Positions 10,880 to 22,829 are shown, counted from the first letter of the stretch. The stretch: DNA of 64,000 nucleotides from Petrolisthes cinctipes (GCA_033782935.1 JAWQEG010001357.1:78501-142500), one strand, 5' to 3'. The notes: a model not told the origin generated them from the letters alone. Made by a program: numbers and translations.

Positions 10880-11430
10880 AAGTCCGGGGAGTAGAAGCAG
10901 ATGAACGACCTGGAGAAAGTGACAAAATACGTGGCTATACCCACTGGACCAGGAGGGATCGCCTGGAACGAGCAGGAGGCGGGATGGCTGTATGTTTCAA
11001 GGAGGGTATTTAGTCCCGGCTACTAAATGTGGAAACACCTCTCCAGATGGAAGCCATGTTTTTCTGGCATGTACTGGCTGAGTGTTCGGTCCTCATGATC
11101 TGCGCTATGTACCGCCCGTCTCCCAAGACAGGGGCCTGCCTCGCTCCAATACTTGACAGAGAAACTGAATGACCTGCTGATAGAACACCGTTGCAGCCGC
11201 TTCCTGGTGGCGGGTGACCTCAACCACCACCTGTAGCTGTAAGGCTACGAAAATCTCCTGGGTGTACAGGGCTTGATAGACCATGTAACTTTCCCCACAC
11301 ACGAATGGGAAGGGATGCTGGATCTTGTCATCTCTGACCTCCAGGTGGACACCATTTGCTGTCACCAGCTGGGACCCTTAGGCAGCTCCGACCACCATGC
11401 TGTCCTGACCAGGGTAAATTTGGTTGTGGC
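10880..11430 (+). pseudogene. Non-LTR retrotransposon endonuclease (EEP) fragment
   Basis: With frameshifts, the plus strand shows the apurinic-type endonuclease domain of a CR1/Jockey-type element: a GGGMAVCFKEG-like start, then ICAMYRP, LVAGDLNHH, GLIDHVTFPTHEWEGMLDLVISDLQ, and a final LGSSDHHAVLT. The catalytic D-x-N and S-D-H motifs are visible, but frame changes and stops near 11240 disrupt it. The matching RT was not found downstream. Confidence 0.75.
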
Positions 11431-12220
11431 AAGGGACACTATTTGGATGTAGGACAAGGCAGACTTGATATCTTTGTGACGTGACCTGCAGTAAACATCG
11501 TGGCCAACCCTGCTCCAAGGAGGGTCAGGAAGTAAAGCACATACTTTCACATCACACCTCTTAGCCTTCCAAAGAACGCCATGTGCCAAACAGTGGTATA
11601 GTGGTATGTAATGAAGTGAGGTCAATTATATGAATTAGCCTATATTATGTATATACTGGTTGCCCTTCAAATAGGTAACACACGATAGTGTTCCTTTGGG
11701 CAATAAATCACTAGAGAAATGTTAAAAAATAGAACAACATTAGAAGAGACTGACTAACAAATCATCTCAAGGCAATAATCAATAGTAGCCATCTTTTCGG
11801 TAAAGTAAAGGTGGTAACGGCTGAGATGATGGATTACTGAGTCTCAACAATGGTGGAGAGTTTGGGATTAGAAGCAGACAGAGAGGCAACCAGCCTGTCA
11901 ATCCTTGGCTTCAAGGGCAGAAAAGCAGTTTTCAAGGGCACTACATCGTACTATGACAGAAGCAACAAACTGGCGGAGGGCAAGGTTTGAAGGTGGGGAA
12001 AGATTGTTGGAAGGAATAGACTGGGAAGGTGATGGTGGATGCAGTGCTGTAGTAGACATGCAAGACCAGATAGTGATAGAACAAGATGACCAAAACAGGA
12101 AACAGCGACCCCTTAAAAATATCGGAAAACCTGAAAATCCTTGAGGAAACGAAAGGCAGCGTCCACACCAGGGTGTCCCTCGGCAAGACTCTGATCAACA
12201 TCATCACGAAACCAGAAGAG
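11431..12220. other. No gene recognised
   Basis: Possibly remnant sequence of the neighbouring non-LTR element. The open frames at 11905-12144 and 12086-12421 show no known motif. Confidence 0.4.
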
Positions 12221-12420
12221 GATGTAGCTGGGGTTCTTAATAGTCTGTATTGGTACTATGTAGCTGAGGTTCTTAACAGTCTGTATGGGTACTATGTAGC
12301 TGGGGTTCTTAACAGTCTGCTTGGGTACTATGTAGCTGGGGTTCTTAACAGTCTGAATGGGTACTATGTAGCTGGGGTTCTTAACAGTCTGCTTGGGGAC
12401 TATGTAGCTGGGGTACTTTA
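12221..12420 (+). repeat. 36-bp minisatellite, about 5.5 copies
   Basis: The unit holds TATGTAGCTGGGGTTCTTAA. The length is a multiple of three, so all six frames stay open across it, which explains the 111-residue repetitive frame. Units differ by a few substitutions. Confidence 0.92.
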
Positions 12421-12678
12421 AATCTGCATGGGTTCTATACAACCCCACGAGGACTCTCAGACGAACCCTGAGGAATGTGAGGGAGAAACAAAAATATTCA
12501 CCATACTTGACTCTCTCGATGATATCCTGACACTTTCTGGAGATGTAGATGAACCGGGATGTGACTGCAGACATCTTTACTTCAGCCAGTTCATGATGCA
12601 GTGACCACCTTAGAAACTGTCAGACATAGCATCAGACAACAGAACAACAACAAAACATGGAAGGTTAACAAGACCCAG

Positions 12679-12718
<40 letters not shown>
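12679..12718. repeat. CA microsatellite
   Basis: About 20 CA units. Confidence 0.95.
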
Positions 12719-12719
<1 letters not shown>

Positions 12720-13079
12720 TACAGAACAAAACTCGAGATCACGATAAAACAGTCAAAGGACACAATAACAGTATCCAATCCACAACACAGGGCTGAGGAG
12801 AGGAGGAACGTCAGCCTCCAACCAAAGCTGGAGTGAGCATTAACGTGCAGGATTCTACAACCAGCCATGGTCACATAAACACCTACAACCAACACCATCA
12901 CTTACCCTGCCGACCGTCTTGTTTGCAGGGTGAAGTGGTTTAACCATATGAAGAGCTATGGCTTTGTTATCTGCGACTAGCAAGCATAGAAAGGGTATTC
13001 ATCTCTCTGCCGCCACTACCTCGTCACCATCACTGGGGAACGAAGAGGAAGTGTCCTTCTCTGTGGAGGAAGGGGGGAG

Positions 13080-13955
13080 GGGGGCATGGAGGCTACCAAC
13101 ATAGCTGGACCTGATGGTGGGCAGGTCTTAGGCTCACTCCATGCCCGTGGGAGGAAGACGGCTGACGCCCAACCACCGCAGCAACGGCAGCAGCAGACAG
13201 ACATCTTCAACGTCTGCACCAAGACTGCTGTTGTCTTAGCTGCAGAAGGGCTTGGTCATCTCTCTGACCTACTCCTGGACATCTTCATTAGAAATGGCTT
13301 GCCACCAACAACCATTTCTCCTGATCTACAACCAACACCACCACCACCACCAGGAAACAAGGCTGCAAGCCTGCACGATGGGGCAATAACAGAGTGGATG
13401 TTCCACCACCACCCCCTCCTGCCCACCCCTATCACCGTTTAATGCTGCCTGCCCACTCAACAGAGCGAACAGCGGGAAGGCACCACCACCACATGAGCTT
13501 TCCCAATTAGACTCTGAAACGGAGGAGGACACAGACACCAGTTCCTGCTCCAACACCACCAGAGAAGACAACTCTGACTACATGGAAATGGAAGATGAAA
13601 GGGAATGGCAGACGGTGAGGAAAAGGAAGAGGAGGACGAGGAGGAGGACTGTCAGCCCACCGACCAAGTCACCACCCACTGTCACCGTGGACTGATGGAT
13701 GTCCACCTCTCCTCGCATCAACCTATTCCACCAACATATCCTTCCTCACCATGACCCTGACATCTTCCAGATTAGGGAAGTATGGTCAAGCAGGACAACA
13801 CCGAAGACCAGTTTCACCCTATCTACAACAAAAGTCACCAACAATATCGCTTTGTCAACAAAAAAGGGAGACAGAAAAAGATAAAATGAATGGATGCCTT
13901 AATACCCCAAATAGGGTGATAGGCATTTAGTCAAACTAACAACAACAACAACAAC
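13080..13955 (+). pseudogene. Possible decayed ORF1/gag-like region with CAA tail
   Basis: Plus-strand frames contain a Gln/Pro-rich stretch (13086-13442) and, near 13500-13690, a highly charged run (SDYMEMEDEREWQTVRKRKRR). Such acidic-then-basic stretches occur in ORF1 proteins of non-LTR elements. The region closes with five CAA units near 13940-13956, a common non-LTR tail. No zinc knuckle or coiled coil is evident, so this is tentative. Confidence 0.3.
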
Positions 13956-13956
13956 T

Positions 13957-14476
13957 AATGGAACGAGAATGTGGTGTGAAGGTGGCAATCACCAGATGGA
14001 TTATCTGCAGACACACTTATAATGGCCAGGAATGTGTAAATTATATTATCAGGTATGAAAAACTTGAGAATCAACTCATAATATTGTTAGTATGGTCATA
14101 TTTTGTTAAGTAAGGTTGTTCTTGATGGGACATTATATCATTTCCCCATATAATTACCTTGTCAAACCAATATAATTATAACATAGCAGCACTTCCTTCT
14201 GCCAACATTTGTCAGACGTCCAACACTGACATTAAATGAAAATTCCAGTGTATGTTTACCTGAACACAGAGATAGTAGTGTCATTTATATATATGGGACT
14301 TCGAGTTTCTTCTTTGTGAATACCTTCATATTCCTGGATCACATGTATCAAGTGTAACGTAACTCAGTGGTTGTCTAAGGGGGATTACTAATGCGACGTT
14401 AACTAAGAAAAAAAGAAGCAGTAATTTTTAACAATTATATTATCACAATAATCAAACATGAGAATACAATATTGAA
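13957..14476. other. AT-rich spacer, nothing recognised
   Basis: No coding motif, RNA gene or clear repeat was seen. Confidence 0.5.
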
Positions 14477-14695
14477 AGATAGTTATTACCCAAGAACACA
14501 GTTATTACCCAAGAAAACAGTTATTACCCAAGAACACAGTTATTACCCAAGAACACAGGTATTACCCAAGAACACCGTTATTACCCAAGAACACAGTTAT
14601 TACCCAAGAACACAGTTATTACCCAAGGAAACAGTTATTACCCAAGAACACAGTTATTACCCAAGAACACAGTTATTACCCAAGAACAGTTATAT
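14477..14695. repeat. 19-bp minisatellite, about 11 copies
   Basis: The unit is AGTTATTACCCAAGAACAC with rare substitutions (AAAACAG, AACACCG). It produces a repetitive frame (YYPRTQLLPKN) that is not a gene. Confidence 0.95.
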
Positions 14696-14884
14696 TTACT
14701 TTATTTACAAGAAACAAGTCACAAAAATAGGAATGGTAATCCAGCCGTCTTTTCCACCAATAATTATCTACGTTACCGCACAATACAGAGTGAGAAGTCG
14801 TCTGAACTCAGTTAACCCAAGAGGGAGGTAACACCACAACTGCTTACAAGATGAGACTGACTGTGTGTGTTTTTTTTTTTTTTT

Positions 14885-14920
14885 CCTGGCCTATCGACCA
14901 TGTTGTTGGTCATTAAGGCC
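14885..14920. repeat. Hairpin motif, copy 1 (after a poly-T run)
   Basis: CCTGGCC..GACC and GGTCATTAAGGCC can pair as an imperfect stem. Poly-T precedes it and an A/T-rich TTTTATTTTA run follows. A close copy stands at 20762-20797, on the far side of the I-clade element. Confidence 0.75.
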
Positions 14921-15011
14921 TTTTATTTTATTTTATGTTTTTATTTATTTTTTTATTTTATTTATTTATTAATATGTTAATTTTAACTTTTTGCATATTA
15001 TTTTTATGCAT

Positions 15012-15012
15012 A

Positions 15013-15088
<76 letters not shown>

Positions 15089-15101
15089 GTTATTATTATT
15101 A

Positions 15102-15164
<63 letters not shown>
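15012..15164. repeat. TTA microsatellite (tail of the I-clade element)
   Basis: About 50 TTA units with two interruptions. On the minus strand it follows the element's 3' UTR, consistent with an expanded simple-repeat tail. Poly-Tyr, poly-Asn and poly-Leu frames are artefacts. Confidence 0.93.
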
Positions 15165-15165
<1 letters not shown>

Positions 15166-15377
15166 ATTTTAACTTTATACTAAACTTATATACAAATTTT
15201 GGTTTTGTACCTTCATACAAATAAAATATTTCTTAATCTTACATCGCTAAACCTATTTTAGAAAATCGCTAAACCTAGCTAATAAATCATAATATACAAT
15301 ATATACAACACATAATTTATAGCATTCATAATTGGCAAAAATACATACAAAATGGTAACAACAATAGTAATAAAAAG

Positions 15378-18300
15378 TCACATCACTCTGATCAGTTCGG
15401 TCTCCCTCAAGAAAGTCATCAATTTATCAGTCACATCACCATCTCCATCAGCTAAGAGAGCTGAGAGTGTGAAGGGGACTTTTACTGCATCACAGTAACT
15501 TATGAGTGAAGCACGTTCCCCCACAAATCGCAGACAATGCAGGATGATATGACTGATAGATAACACCGCACGTTTATCTATATAAGGTTCTAGGTGTGTT
15601 ATCCTGGTACAGTTGGTTCGTAATCTTGCAAGGATTCTTTCTTCTAGTCGATTGGGTCGGTTGGCAGTGGCCCAATTACCCAGTTGAGGCTTGATGGTGT
15701 TGATGTTAAGTCTGGTCCACTGACCTTGCCACAGAAGATTAATTGATTTCTTTCCGAGGGATAGACACGACTGTAAATCACGAGGGACGTCCAAAGTAAC
15801 CTCGAGCTCTACAGCCGATTTCGCAAGTAAGTCTGCCCGTTCATTGCCATAGATACGAAAATGCCCGGGCACCCAGATCAGAGTGTAGGACTTGTTGCAT
15901 AAGTGCAACTTATTAACGATGCGACCCTGGATTTCATTAGAAATAGTTTGACATGAGTTAATTGCCTGAAGGGCTGACTTGGAGTCTGAGAAAATTACTA
16001 TTGAATTATAACGAGAATTTAGTGCATAGTCTATGGCTTTGTCAATTGCAAAAAGTTCTGCTGTAAACACAGATGTATGTATCGGCAATCTGTACCTAAA
16101 TTCACATTCCATACACTCGCACCCACACATTCATCTGACTTGGAGCCGTCAGTGTACACGTGATGAGACCCCAGGTGACTGCGGATGACTCCACCAAACA
16201 GGTGGTGTATCTCCAACTCCGGCGCCTTTTCCTTCGATAATGGTAACCACGATGTGTTGACGCCGAAGTTGGGTGTCTCCCACGGTGGTATCTTGGTGGT
16301 GATGAACTTGTCGCAGTCCACGAGGTCTATTTGTAGTTGTTGTTCTAGTTGGTGGAGGCATACAGCCAGTGGCCTCCTTCTTCCGTGTTGAAGGTAGTGA
16401 TGTTGTTGGAGGGAGGCACTGGCTACGTTACCGATCTCCGACTTCCTGATGGTGGACATGGCGGTGTTGATGGCGAGTTGATACCGTCGAAGTCGGAGAG
16501 GAGGTATGTTCGCCTCCACCTCCATCCTAGCTACACGTGTACACTTCAGAGCTCCCAAACACACACGTAAACATTTATTCTGAAATACATCCAATCTTCC
16601 TAGTGTTGTATCTGATGCCGATCCATACACCTGTGAGCCATAGTCTAGCTTTGTACGAATAAGGGTCTTATACACCATTAATAAAGATTTCCTGTCGGCT
16701 CCCCATGTGGTACCTGATAGGTACTTAAGGACATTTAAAGGTTTTTCACAACGAACTAGCAAATTATTAACATGATGTGTAAAATTTAATCTCTGGACAA
16801 AATGAATTCCTAAAAATTTAACAGAATTATGAAATGGTACCGGTTGGCCATCTAACGTTACGTTAATTTGAGGTACTCTACGTTTACTGAAAATTACTCC
16901 GGTACACTTAGGAACGGAAAACTTAAAGCCCCACTGTAAGGCCCATTGGTGGACAGAATCAAGCGCTGCTTGAATCCGTCCTACTGAAAACTGTGCATTA
17001 GGTGACAAGTGCCACATTGCACAATCATCAGCATACAACGAGTATTTAAGATTCCTGGGAACTGGAGCTGATGACAGAATATCATTGATCATGATGTTAA
17101 AAAGTGTTGGACTAAGCACGCTTCCCTGTGGCACCCCGTTCTCTTGGACAAAAATGTCCGATGTTACATTACAGGGAAGGGTGACAGAAAAGGTTCTGTC
17201 ACGCAAAAAGTTGTTAATGAAAATGGGCAAATTACCTCTTAAACCATAACCGTAAAGCTTCATCAGAATACCGTGTCGCCATGTCATGTCATAGGCTTTA
17301 TGGATGTCCAAGAACACCCCTACCATGAATTCTTTATTGGCAAATGCCTTTGAAATGCAATGTTCCAGGTTCATCAAGTGATCAACTGTGCTCCGGTGTC
17401 TCCGGAAGCCACATTGTCGATCACTCAATAAACTCTTCGCTTCTAAAACAAAAAGTAGCCTATTATTTATCATTCTCTCCATGACTTTACAGAGGCAAGA
17501 AGTCAACGCAATAGGTCGAAATGAACTGGGATTCACAAGACGACCAGACTGTTTAGGTATCGGTATGATCCATGCAAAGTGCCATGAGTTTGGGAAGGTG
17601 TTAGACACCCAAATCCCATTATACACCGCTAACAACTTGACCAGGTTATCCTGGCCAAGATGCCGGATCATACCGTACGTGATGGTGTCAGGTCCAGGAC
17701 TGGTGTCTTTACAGGATCTTAGGGCAAGGAAAAGTTCGTCTATCGTAAACTCCCGGTTGTATGGGTAGTCTACGTCTTCTGTGGCAAAGTCTATCTCTTG
17801 TAGTTCAGCCATGCGTTTGTGATAGAGAAAACGTTGGTCGTAGTTGGCTGAACTACTTACTTTTGAGAAACTCCTGGCAAGTACGTTTGCTACGTCCACG
17901 GGATCGTCGTAGATGTTATTATCCACTTGAAGAGTGGTGATGGGGGTATACGGGCGTTTGTTATTTAATATCTTTATAGTGGACCAGACCTTTGTAAGTG
18001 GTGTAAAACGATTCACCGTGGACACAAACGACCGCCAAGAGTCCCTTTTAGCTCTATTAATTACTCTCCTTGCCTCAGCCCTTGCCCGTTTGTAAGCTAT
18101 AAAGTTGTTCTGAGTGGGCTGTTTGTCAAAAATCCTGTATCTCCCATTACGCTTCCTTAATGCCTCTCGGAAATCCGTTGACCACCAATGTGCTTCACGC
18201 TTATTTCGAATTATAGAGGTTTTGGGAATAGCAACCTCAGCTGCGTGTAATATGTTTTGTGTTACATTTCGCACCTTTTCTTCTATGGTCTCCTCGGAAA

Positions 18301-19024
18301 TATCTAGGTCGACGATCCTCCCGAAAGACCCCCAATCTGCTCTCTTAAAACTAAACTTTGGTACCAAAGGAGCCGAAACAGTATGACTTGAATAAGAGAG
18401 ACAGATGGGAAAGTGGTCACTACCAAGGGAGTCGGACTCAGGATGCCAAGAAAAATCCTGGTGTATATCCGGGGAGGCCAGAGACAAATCGATGGCCGAA
18501 AAGTTGCCAGAACGATCGTCAACCCTGGTGGCTTGACCATCGTTCAGGAGGCAGAGGTTGGATTGTGATATAATGTCTGCCATCTGCCCTCCACGAGCAT
18601 CAGTTCTTAAGCTTCCCCACTGACAGTGATGGGCATTAAAGTCGCCCAGTTCCAATTTTTTACCATGTAGTTGACTAAATAAATTATGAAATGAATCACT
18701 GTCAATAGGGCTGCGTGGCGGACAGTAGAGAGAGCAGATGGATATGTAGGTGTTGTGTATTTTCACTCTGCAAGCAACGGCTTCCAGAGTAGTGTTTAAT
18801 GTTATTTGTGTCTGTGGATGTGATTTGTGTGAGTATATTGCTACTCCGTGTCCATCGTTTCTCCTGTATGCGTTGTAATGTTTAAATTGTGTTGGGTCAG
18901 AGTGATTCTCCAACCCTGTCTCCTGTAAACAGACGACGTCTGGCCTGTGTGTGTGTAATAATATTGATATGTTGTTCAATTTATTCCCAAGACTTCTACA
19001 ATTCCACTGTAGTACAGTGAACAT
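15378..19024 (-). pseudogene. I-clade ORF2: endonuclease, RT, RNase H (one frameshift)
   Basis: The frame starts MFTVLQWNCRSLGNK, the usual endonuclease start, 6 nt after the ORF1 stop. Endonuclease motifs are VCLQETG, GDFNAHHCQWG and SDHFPICL. RT motifs are SPGPDTITYGMI, FRPIALTSCLCKVME, FLDIHKAYDM, GVPQGSVLSPTLFNIMINDI and LYADDCAMW. RNase H motifs are HVYTDGSKSD, FTAELFAIDKAI, FSDSKSALQAI and WVPGH. The 997-residue frame leaves register just after the first RNase H strand. The remaining 230 or so residues continue in the next frame down to 15378. Loss of one base near 16100 explains this. Confidence 0.93.
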
Positions 19025-19030
19025 GGCGAT

Positions 19031-20362
19031 TTAAGAGTTACAGGGTCGGTCTAAGCGCTTAGTCTTCTTGTGCCGTCCGCCGCGTGGCGAGTGGCTACCG
19101 GGGGACCTTTCCCGGTTCTTGCGTCCGGAGACATCCATTGCTTCCTCATCAATGGTGAGTCTCCCAGACTCCACCGAGGAAGAGCTATCCCTTCTCTCCC
19201 CCGATGAAGTGGGAGTAGAGTGTGTGCAAGGAAGTGACTTAGGTTTTAGGGTGGTGTAGTTAATTTTATCTGTCTTGTCTGACTTCTTCTTTTGTTTCTC
19301 TGACTGCAAAGAAGCTGCAGCCCGAGAGTATGAGTTGGTAGATGGGGTAATAGTCTTAGAGGGGGTAGTGATAGTAGGTTTAGAAATAGATTGTTCAGCC
19401 TGTTCGCTCGGCTCTGACTCAGTCTGAGTACTAATGGTACACATCACGGGTCGAGATATCACCGCCGATGCATACGAGACATTGGGTGATGGGGTTGCTT
19501 GCGATCCCATCACCGCCTTCCTTGCATCATGATAGGAGATACCTCGCACTGCCTTCACTGAGCAGACCTCCTTCTCCAGCATCCATTTGGGACAATCCCT
19601 CGAGGAAGTGGAGTGAGTACCCATACAATGAATGCAGGAGAGCTCCACTGATGTGCACTTTTCCTCAGCATGGCCAGGCGTCGTGCACCTGCCACACACT
19701 GGAGAAGAAGCCTTACAAGTTCGATTTCCGTGTCCATAAATCTGACAGTTCAAGCATCTAAGAGGGTTGGGGATAAAGGGTCTTACTTTAACGATTTCAT
19801 AACCAATTTTGACAGTTTCAGGAAGTGAAACTTTTCCAAAAGTCAAAATTAGTGTTGCAGTCTTCTTCCTTATACCATCCTCTAAACGTGTAATAAATCT
19901 AGCATCAATGATATCTTGATTCCTCATTTCCTCAATTATTTCAGTCTCTTCCATCATCATTAAATCCCTACAGGTGATTACTCCCCTACAGGAATTCATG
20001 GCTTGAGGAATCTTGGCTTCAACTTCATAATTGTGAATCTGACGTAATTTCAGCAAACTTGCTACTTGTTTAGAATTGAAAGTTTTTACTAATAGGTCTC
20101 CAGATGCAAGTTTTTTAACTGATTCAACCACACCAGCCCAGCCATGAATAACCTTTTGAACAATGAAGGGATTGAGGCCGACTAGTGGGGCCGAACCAGT
20201 GGCATGAAGCATTACAAACGAAGCATTTTTTACGTCTATGTCGAGGGGTGTTCGAGTCTCGTATCGTCCGTCGTTTCGTGGTGGTGGTCGGTCATGGCCG
20301 CCTCCTCCGCTATACGGAGGAGGGGTTGGGAGGGAAGGCAACATAGTAACCACTTCCCCCAA
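19031..20362 (-). CDS. I-clade ORF1 (Gag-like, three CCHC knuckles)
   Basis: A 443-residue intact frame. A Gly/Pro-rich N-terminus precedes an RRM-like region (about residues 45-200) and then three zinc knuckles: CLNCQIYGHGNRTC, CGRCTTPGHAEEKC and CIHCMGTHSTSSRDC. The C-terminus is Ser/Thr-rich and ends in a basic run (RGGRHKKTKRLDR). This is the RNA-binding protein that forms the element's ribonucleoprotein. The stop lies 6 nt before the ORF2 start, so ORF2 may be translated by reinitiation. MGEVVTM is the first Met in frame. Confidence 0.9.
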   Translation of the reverse strand: MGEVVTMLPSLPTPPPYSGGGGHDRPPPRNDGRYETRTPLDIDVKNASFVMLHATGSAPLVGLNPFIVQKVIHGWAGVVESVKKLASGDLLVKTFNSKQVASLLKLRQIHNYEVEAKIPQAMNSCRGVITCRDLMMMEETEIIEEMRNQDIIDARFITRLEDGIRKKTATLILTFGKVSLPETVKIGYEIVKVRPFIPNPLRCLNCQIYGHGNRTCKASSPVCGRCTTPGHAEEKCTSVELSCIHCMGTHSTSSRDCPKWMLEKEVCSVKAVRGISYHDARKAVMGSQATPSPNVSYASAVISRPVMCTISTQTESEPSEQAEQSISKPTITTPSKTITPSTNSYSRAAASLQSEKQKKKSDKTDKINYTTLKPKSLPCTHSTPTSSGERRDSSSSVESGRLTIDEEAMDVSGRKNRERSPGSHSPRGGRHKKTKRLDRPCNS

Positions 20363-20730
20363 GGATGAGGGGAAGTGGGAAGAGGAAAAGAAAACACCAG
20401 AAAAGGATAATACCAGTCCTAATTAACTAATGTTTGAGATCAACCTCTCATCCCACACTAAGGTGGTCCGACTGTGTTCAACCACACCCAGAGCTATCAG
20501 TGGGGGAGTCCACCATAGGCAGGAGGCAAAGTTGATCTCAATATAAAGATATAGACACCTACTATATCTTCTACCAGCTATGGAGGGAATGAATACTAGC
20601 TAATCCTATTGGTCACCAGAAGGGCGAAAAAAAAGAAACTACTGCCGGTGCGGCAGGCCCTGGCAGCTAGAGGAGAGAGCACAAATCATACGTCTACTCT
20701 CTCCACGGCCCAGTCTCAAAGTCCTTAATG

Positions 20731-20761
<31 letters not shown>

Positions 20762-20797
20762 CCTGGCCAATTGACCTTGGTGTTGGTCATTAAGGCC
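20762..20797. repeat. Hairpin motif, copy 2
   Basis: Same order as copy 1: poly-T, CCTGGCC..TTGACC, a short loop, GGTCATTAAGGCC, then TTTTA-rich DNA to about 20870. It lies immediately 5' of the I-clade element (minus-strand sense). Confidence 0.75.
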
Positions 20798-20934
20798 TTT
20801 ATTTTATTTTATTTTATTTATTTTTATTTTATTTTATTTTTTGAAATTTACTTGTTATTTAATTTATTTATTATTATTTTAAATTGAAAGAGTATGAATG
20901 ATATTATGGAGATTTACATGTAAAATTTTAGAGA

Positions 20935-22060
20935 GGCATCACACGTGTCACGGCTTGAACATTAAGAGACATCTATCCTTTTCTGCAATGATATAGCTTT
21001 GCGTTATTACCTCCTGGACTCTGGATTTTAATATGGCTACAGTCTATGGATCCAATCACTCGAGGCACATATGAAACACCTCCACAGTTATCTGCGTTTC
21101 ATTCTGTCCAGGGAATATAATATATCTTGGAGTCAGATGAGCAATAGCAGTTGCTATCCTCTTTACCGATGCTGTGGACATCTCCAGGCAATCCCCCATT
21201 GATATATGGAAGTTTTCAGTTGCCATGTATCTCGGTGCAGCAAGAAGCTGAAGATAATGTAGTACACTACATCCTATAAGACAATGGAAGAAAAAATTAG
21301 TTACTTAAATGTTGATTATGAAAAGGACGAATAATAAATAAACACATCATAAACTGAGTAGCACTACAGACAAAATGTACTGAAATTTAAAAGTAAACAA
21401 TATCTTAACTTGGTAAATGTATGCTATGGTTTAGCAAAATATCTGAGAATTCTCTGTACCAGTATGTATTTCTTGCTCTTTTTATATATATGTATATAGA
21501 GAGAGATTTTCATCCATATTTTTTTTTTGTTCTATTCATAATTTCAGTTTAGGTTAGGTCAGGTCAGGTTGGAATAATTACAATATTTTGGCAATTATTC
21601 ATTGCCAATTATCCCAAATAATATGTTTTTCCCCACCCATAAGATTATTGGCTAGGGGATATGTATACAAGTGATTTCCACTCAATATTATAGATAAAAA
21701 TGAATAGAACAACAAATATGTATGAAAATCTGCAGCTCTTCATAGATTGTTGTTTTTCCTTATAAGGGAAATTGTAGTTCCCTGTTCTGTGGCTAAACTA
21801 TATGTTTACCCTTAACTTACCTCTACCATTAGCAACTCTTGGCAAACTAGGTCTGATTTCCTAAGAAAGTCACTCACAGCATCCCTGGACAATCTGAATA
21901 AATTCGTGTTCAGTTAGGTTAGGTATGCCATGGCACAATTGGGGGTAACCTTCTTGACTGCAACTCCTCCTCATCAAACTCATCCAATATTCCAGCAAAG
22001 ATCTCGTGCAGGACGTCCTGAAAATGTGCATTTATACTTCAAGTTACAGAAAGATTACAG
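20935..22060 (-). pseudogene. HARBI1-like (PIF/Harbinger) transposase relic
   Basis: Minus-strand pieces in family order: near 21830-21920 FRLSRDAVSDFLRKSDL (N-terminal helices), near 21100-21260 RYMATENFHISMGDCLEMS then VKRIATAIAHLTPRYIIFP, and near 20985-21085 VPRVIGSIDCSHIKIQSPGG, which holds the first catalytic Asp. A frameshift separates the last two blocks, and a TAG follows RKG. The intervening 550 bases may be an intron. No terminal repeats were identified. Confidence 0.65.
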
Positions 22061-22439
22061 TACACAATAACCATAAATAAATAAATCACTTAATGAATCC
22101 TTAACTGTTAACTTAATATTGTACTCTCATCATCTCATGAATGGAATATATAGAAATCAGTATGTAATTACCATTGTTTTTCAACTGATGATGCAGGAAT
22201 TCAACTGGAATTTGGTTGACAGCTTGACACAGCTTTGCTGGTGTTGGCTGATGAATGTTGTTGTTGTTGATGTTGGCTATAATTAGTGAGGGTACCACAA
22301 TATTCTTGTAAATGCTTAGGTATATCCAAAAATATACTAATTACAGGCATTATATCATGTAAATAAAATGTATTGGTACTTTTCTGACAGGTTTAAGAGG
22401 AAAGAATATGCTTTATTATGAAATAGAGATTATTTATAG

Positions 22440-22640
22440 TGCAGGCTGCCCGACTCGGGTGAGCACTAGGAGGGGTAGAGTTCCCGAGCCCGGCGCCCGA
22501 GTGTTCCAATAATGTGGTCGGGAAGAGGGCTCGGACGGCCTCAGAAACACCACTGAGAAAACCAAAACTCGCTCGGGTGCTAGCAAACGAGGCTCGGGCG
22601 GGTGGTCCGAGCGACTGAGAAAACGGCTGAAACAGGACCA
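22440..22640. other. GC-rich island
   Basis: About 200 bases rich in CTCGGG, CCGAGC and CGGGCG, standing out sharply from AT-rich flanks. Open frames on the minus strand show no known motif. A methylation-free promoter, an old GC-rich repeat or a gene fragment are all possible. Confidence 0.5.
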
Positions 22641-22658
22641 GATGCACAAAAATTAAAA

Positions 22659-22718
22659 TGGTGTTCTGTTGGTTGGAATAGTTTGGAGGAATCATTTGCT
22701 CCAGATTTACCAACACCA
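22659..22718 (-). repeat. Interspersed motif, copy 2
   Basis: Read on the minus strand: GGTGTTGGTAAATCTGGAGC, then the TGATTCCTCCAAACTATTCC core, then CAACAGAACACC. It is about 90% alike to the copy at 905-968. Confidence 0.65.
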
Positions 22719-22796
22719 TCCCTTATAACTTAATTAAGAAATATTCCTTCTCTATTCTCAACATTATACTAAGGTCATAATTTTAAGAATATTGTA

Positions 22797-22829
<33 letters not shown>

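Larger units (their letters stand above)
15165..20735 (-). mobile_element. I-clade-like non-LTR retrotransposon, nearly complete
   Basis: A two-ORF element on the minus strand: 5' UTR about 20363-20735, ORF1 at 20362-19031, ORF2 at 19024-15378, 3' UTR 15377-15165 and a TTA/AAT tail. ORF2 carries endonuclease, reverse transcriptase and then RNase H, an arrangement typical of the I superfamily. Only one disabling change was spotted, a 1-nt frameshift in ORF2 at about 16097-16102. That makes it the best-preserved element in the window. Confidence 0.9.

Noticed and set aside
12086..12421. Repetitive 12-residue-unit protein
   Set aside because: The 36-bp minisatellite keeps every frame open; no homology or splice context supports it.
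14472..14831. 119-residue repetitive protein (YYPRTQLLPKN repeats)
   Set aside because: Product of a 19-bp minisatellite; frame rotates by unit length and has no flanking coding signal.
17388..18573. Plus-strand frames opposite the I-clade ORF2
   Set aside because: Antisense shadows of a clear RT/endonuclease frame.
22393..22719. 108-residue Pro/Ser/Arg-rich protein in the GC island
   Set aside because: No recognisable domain; the frame also crosses an interspersed repeat copy.
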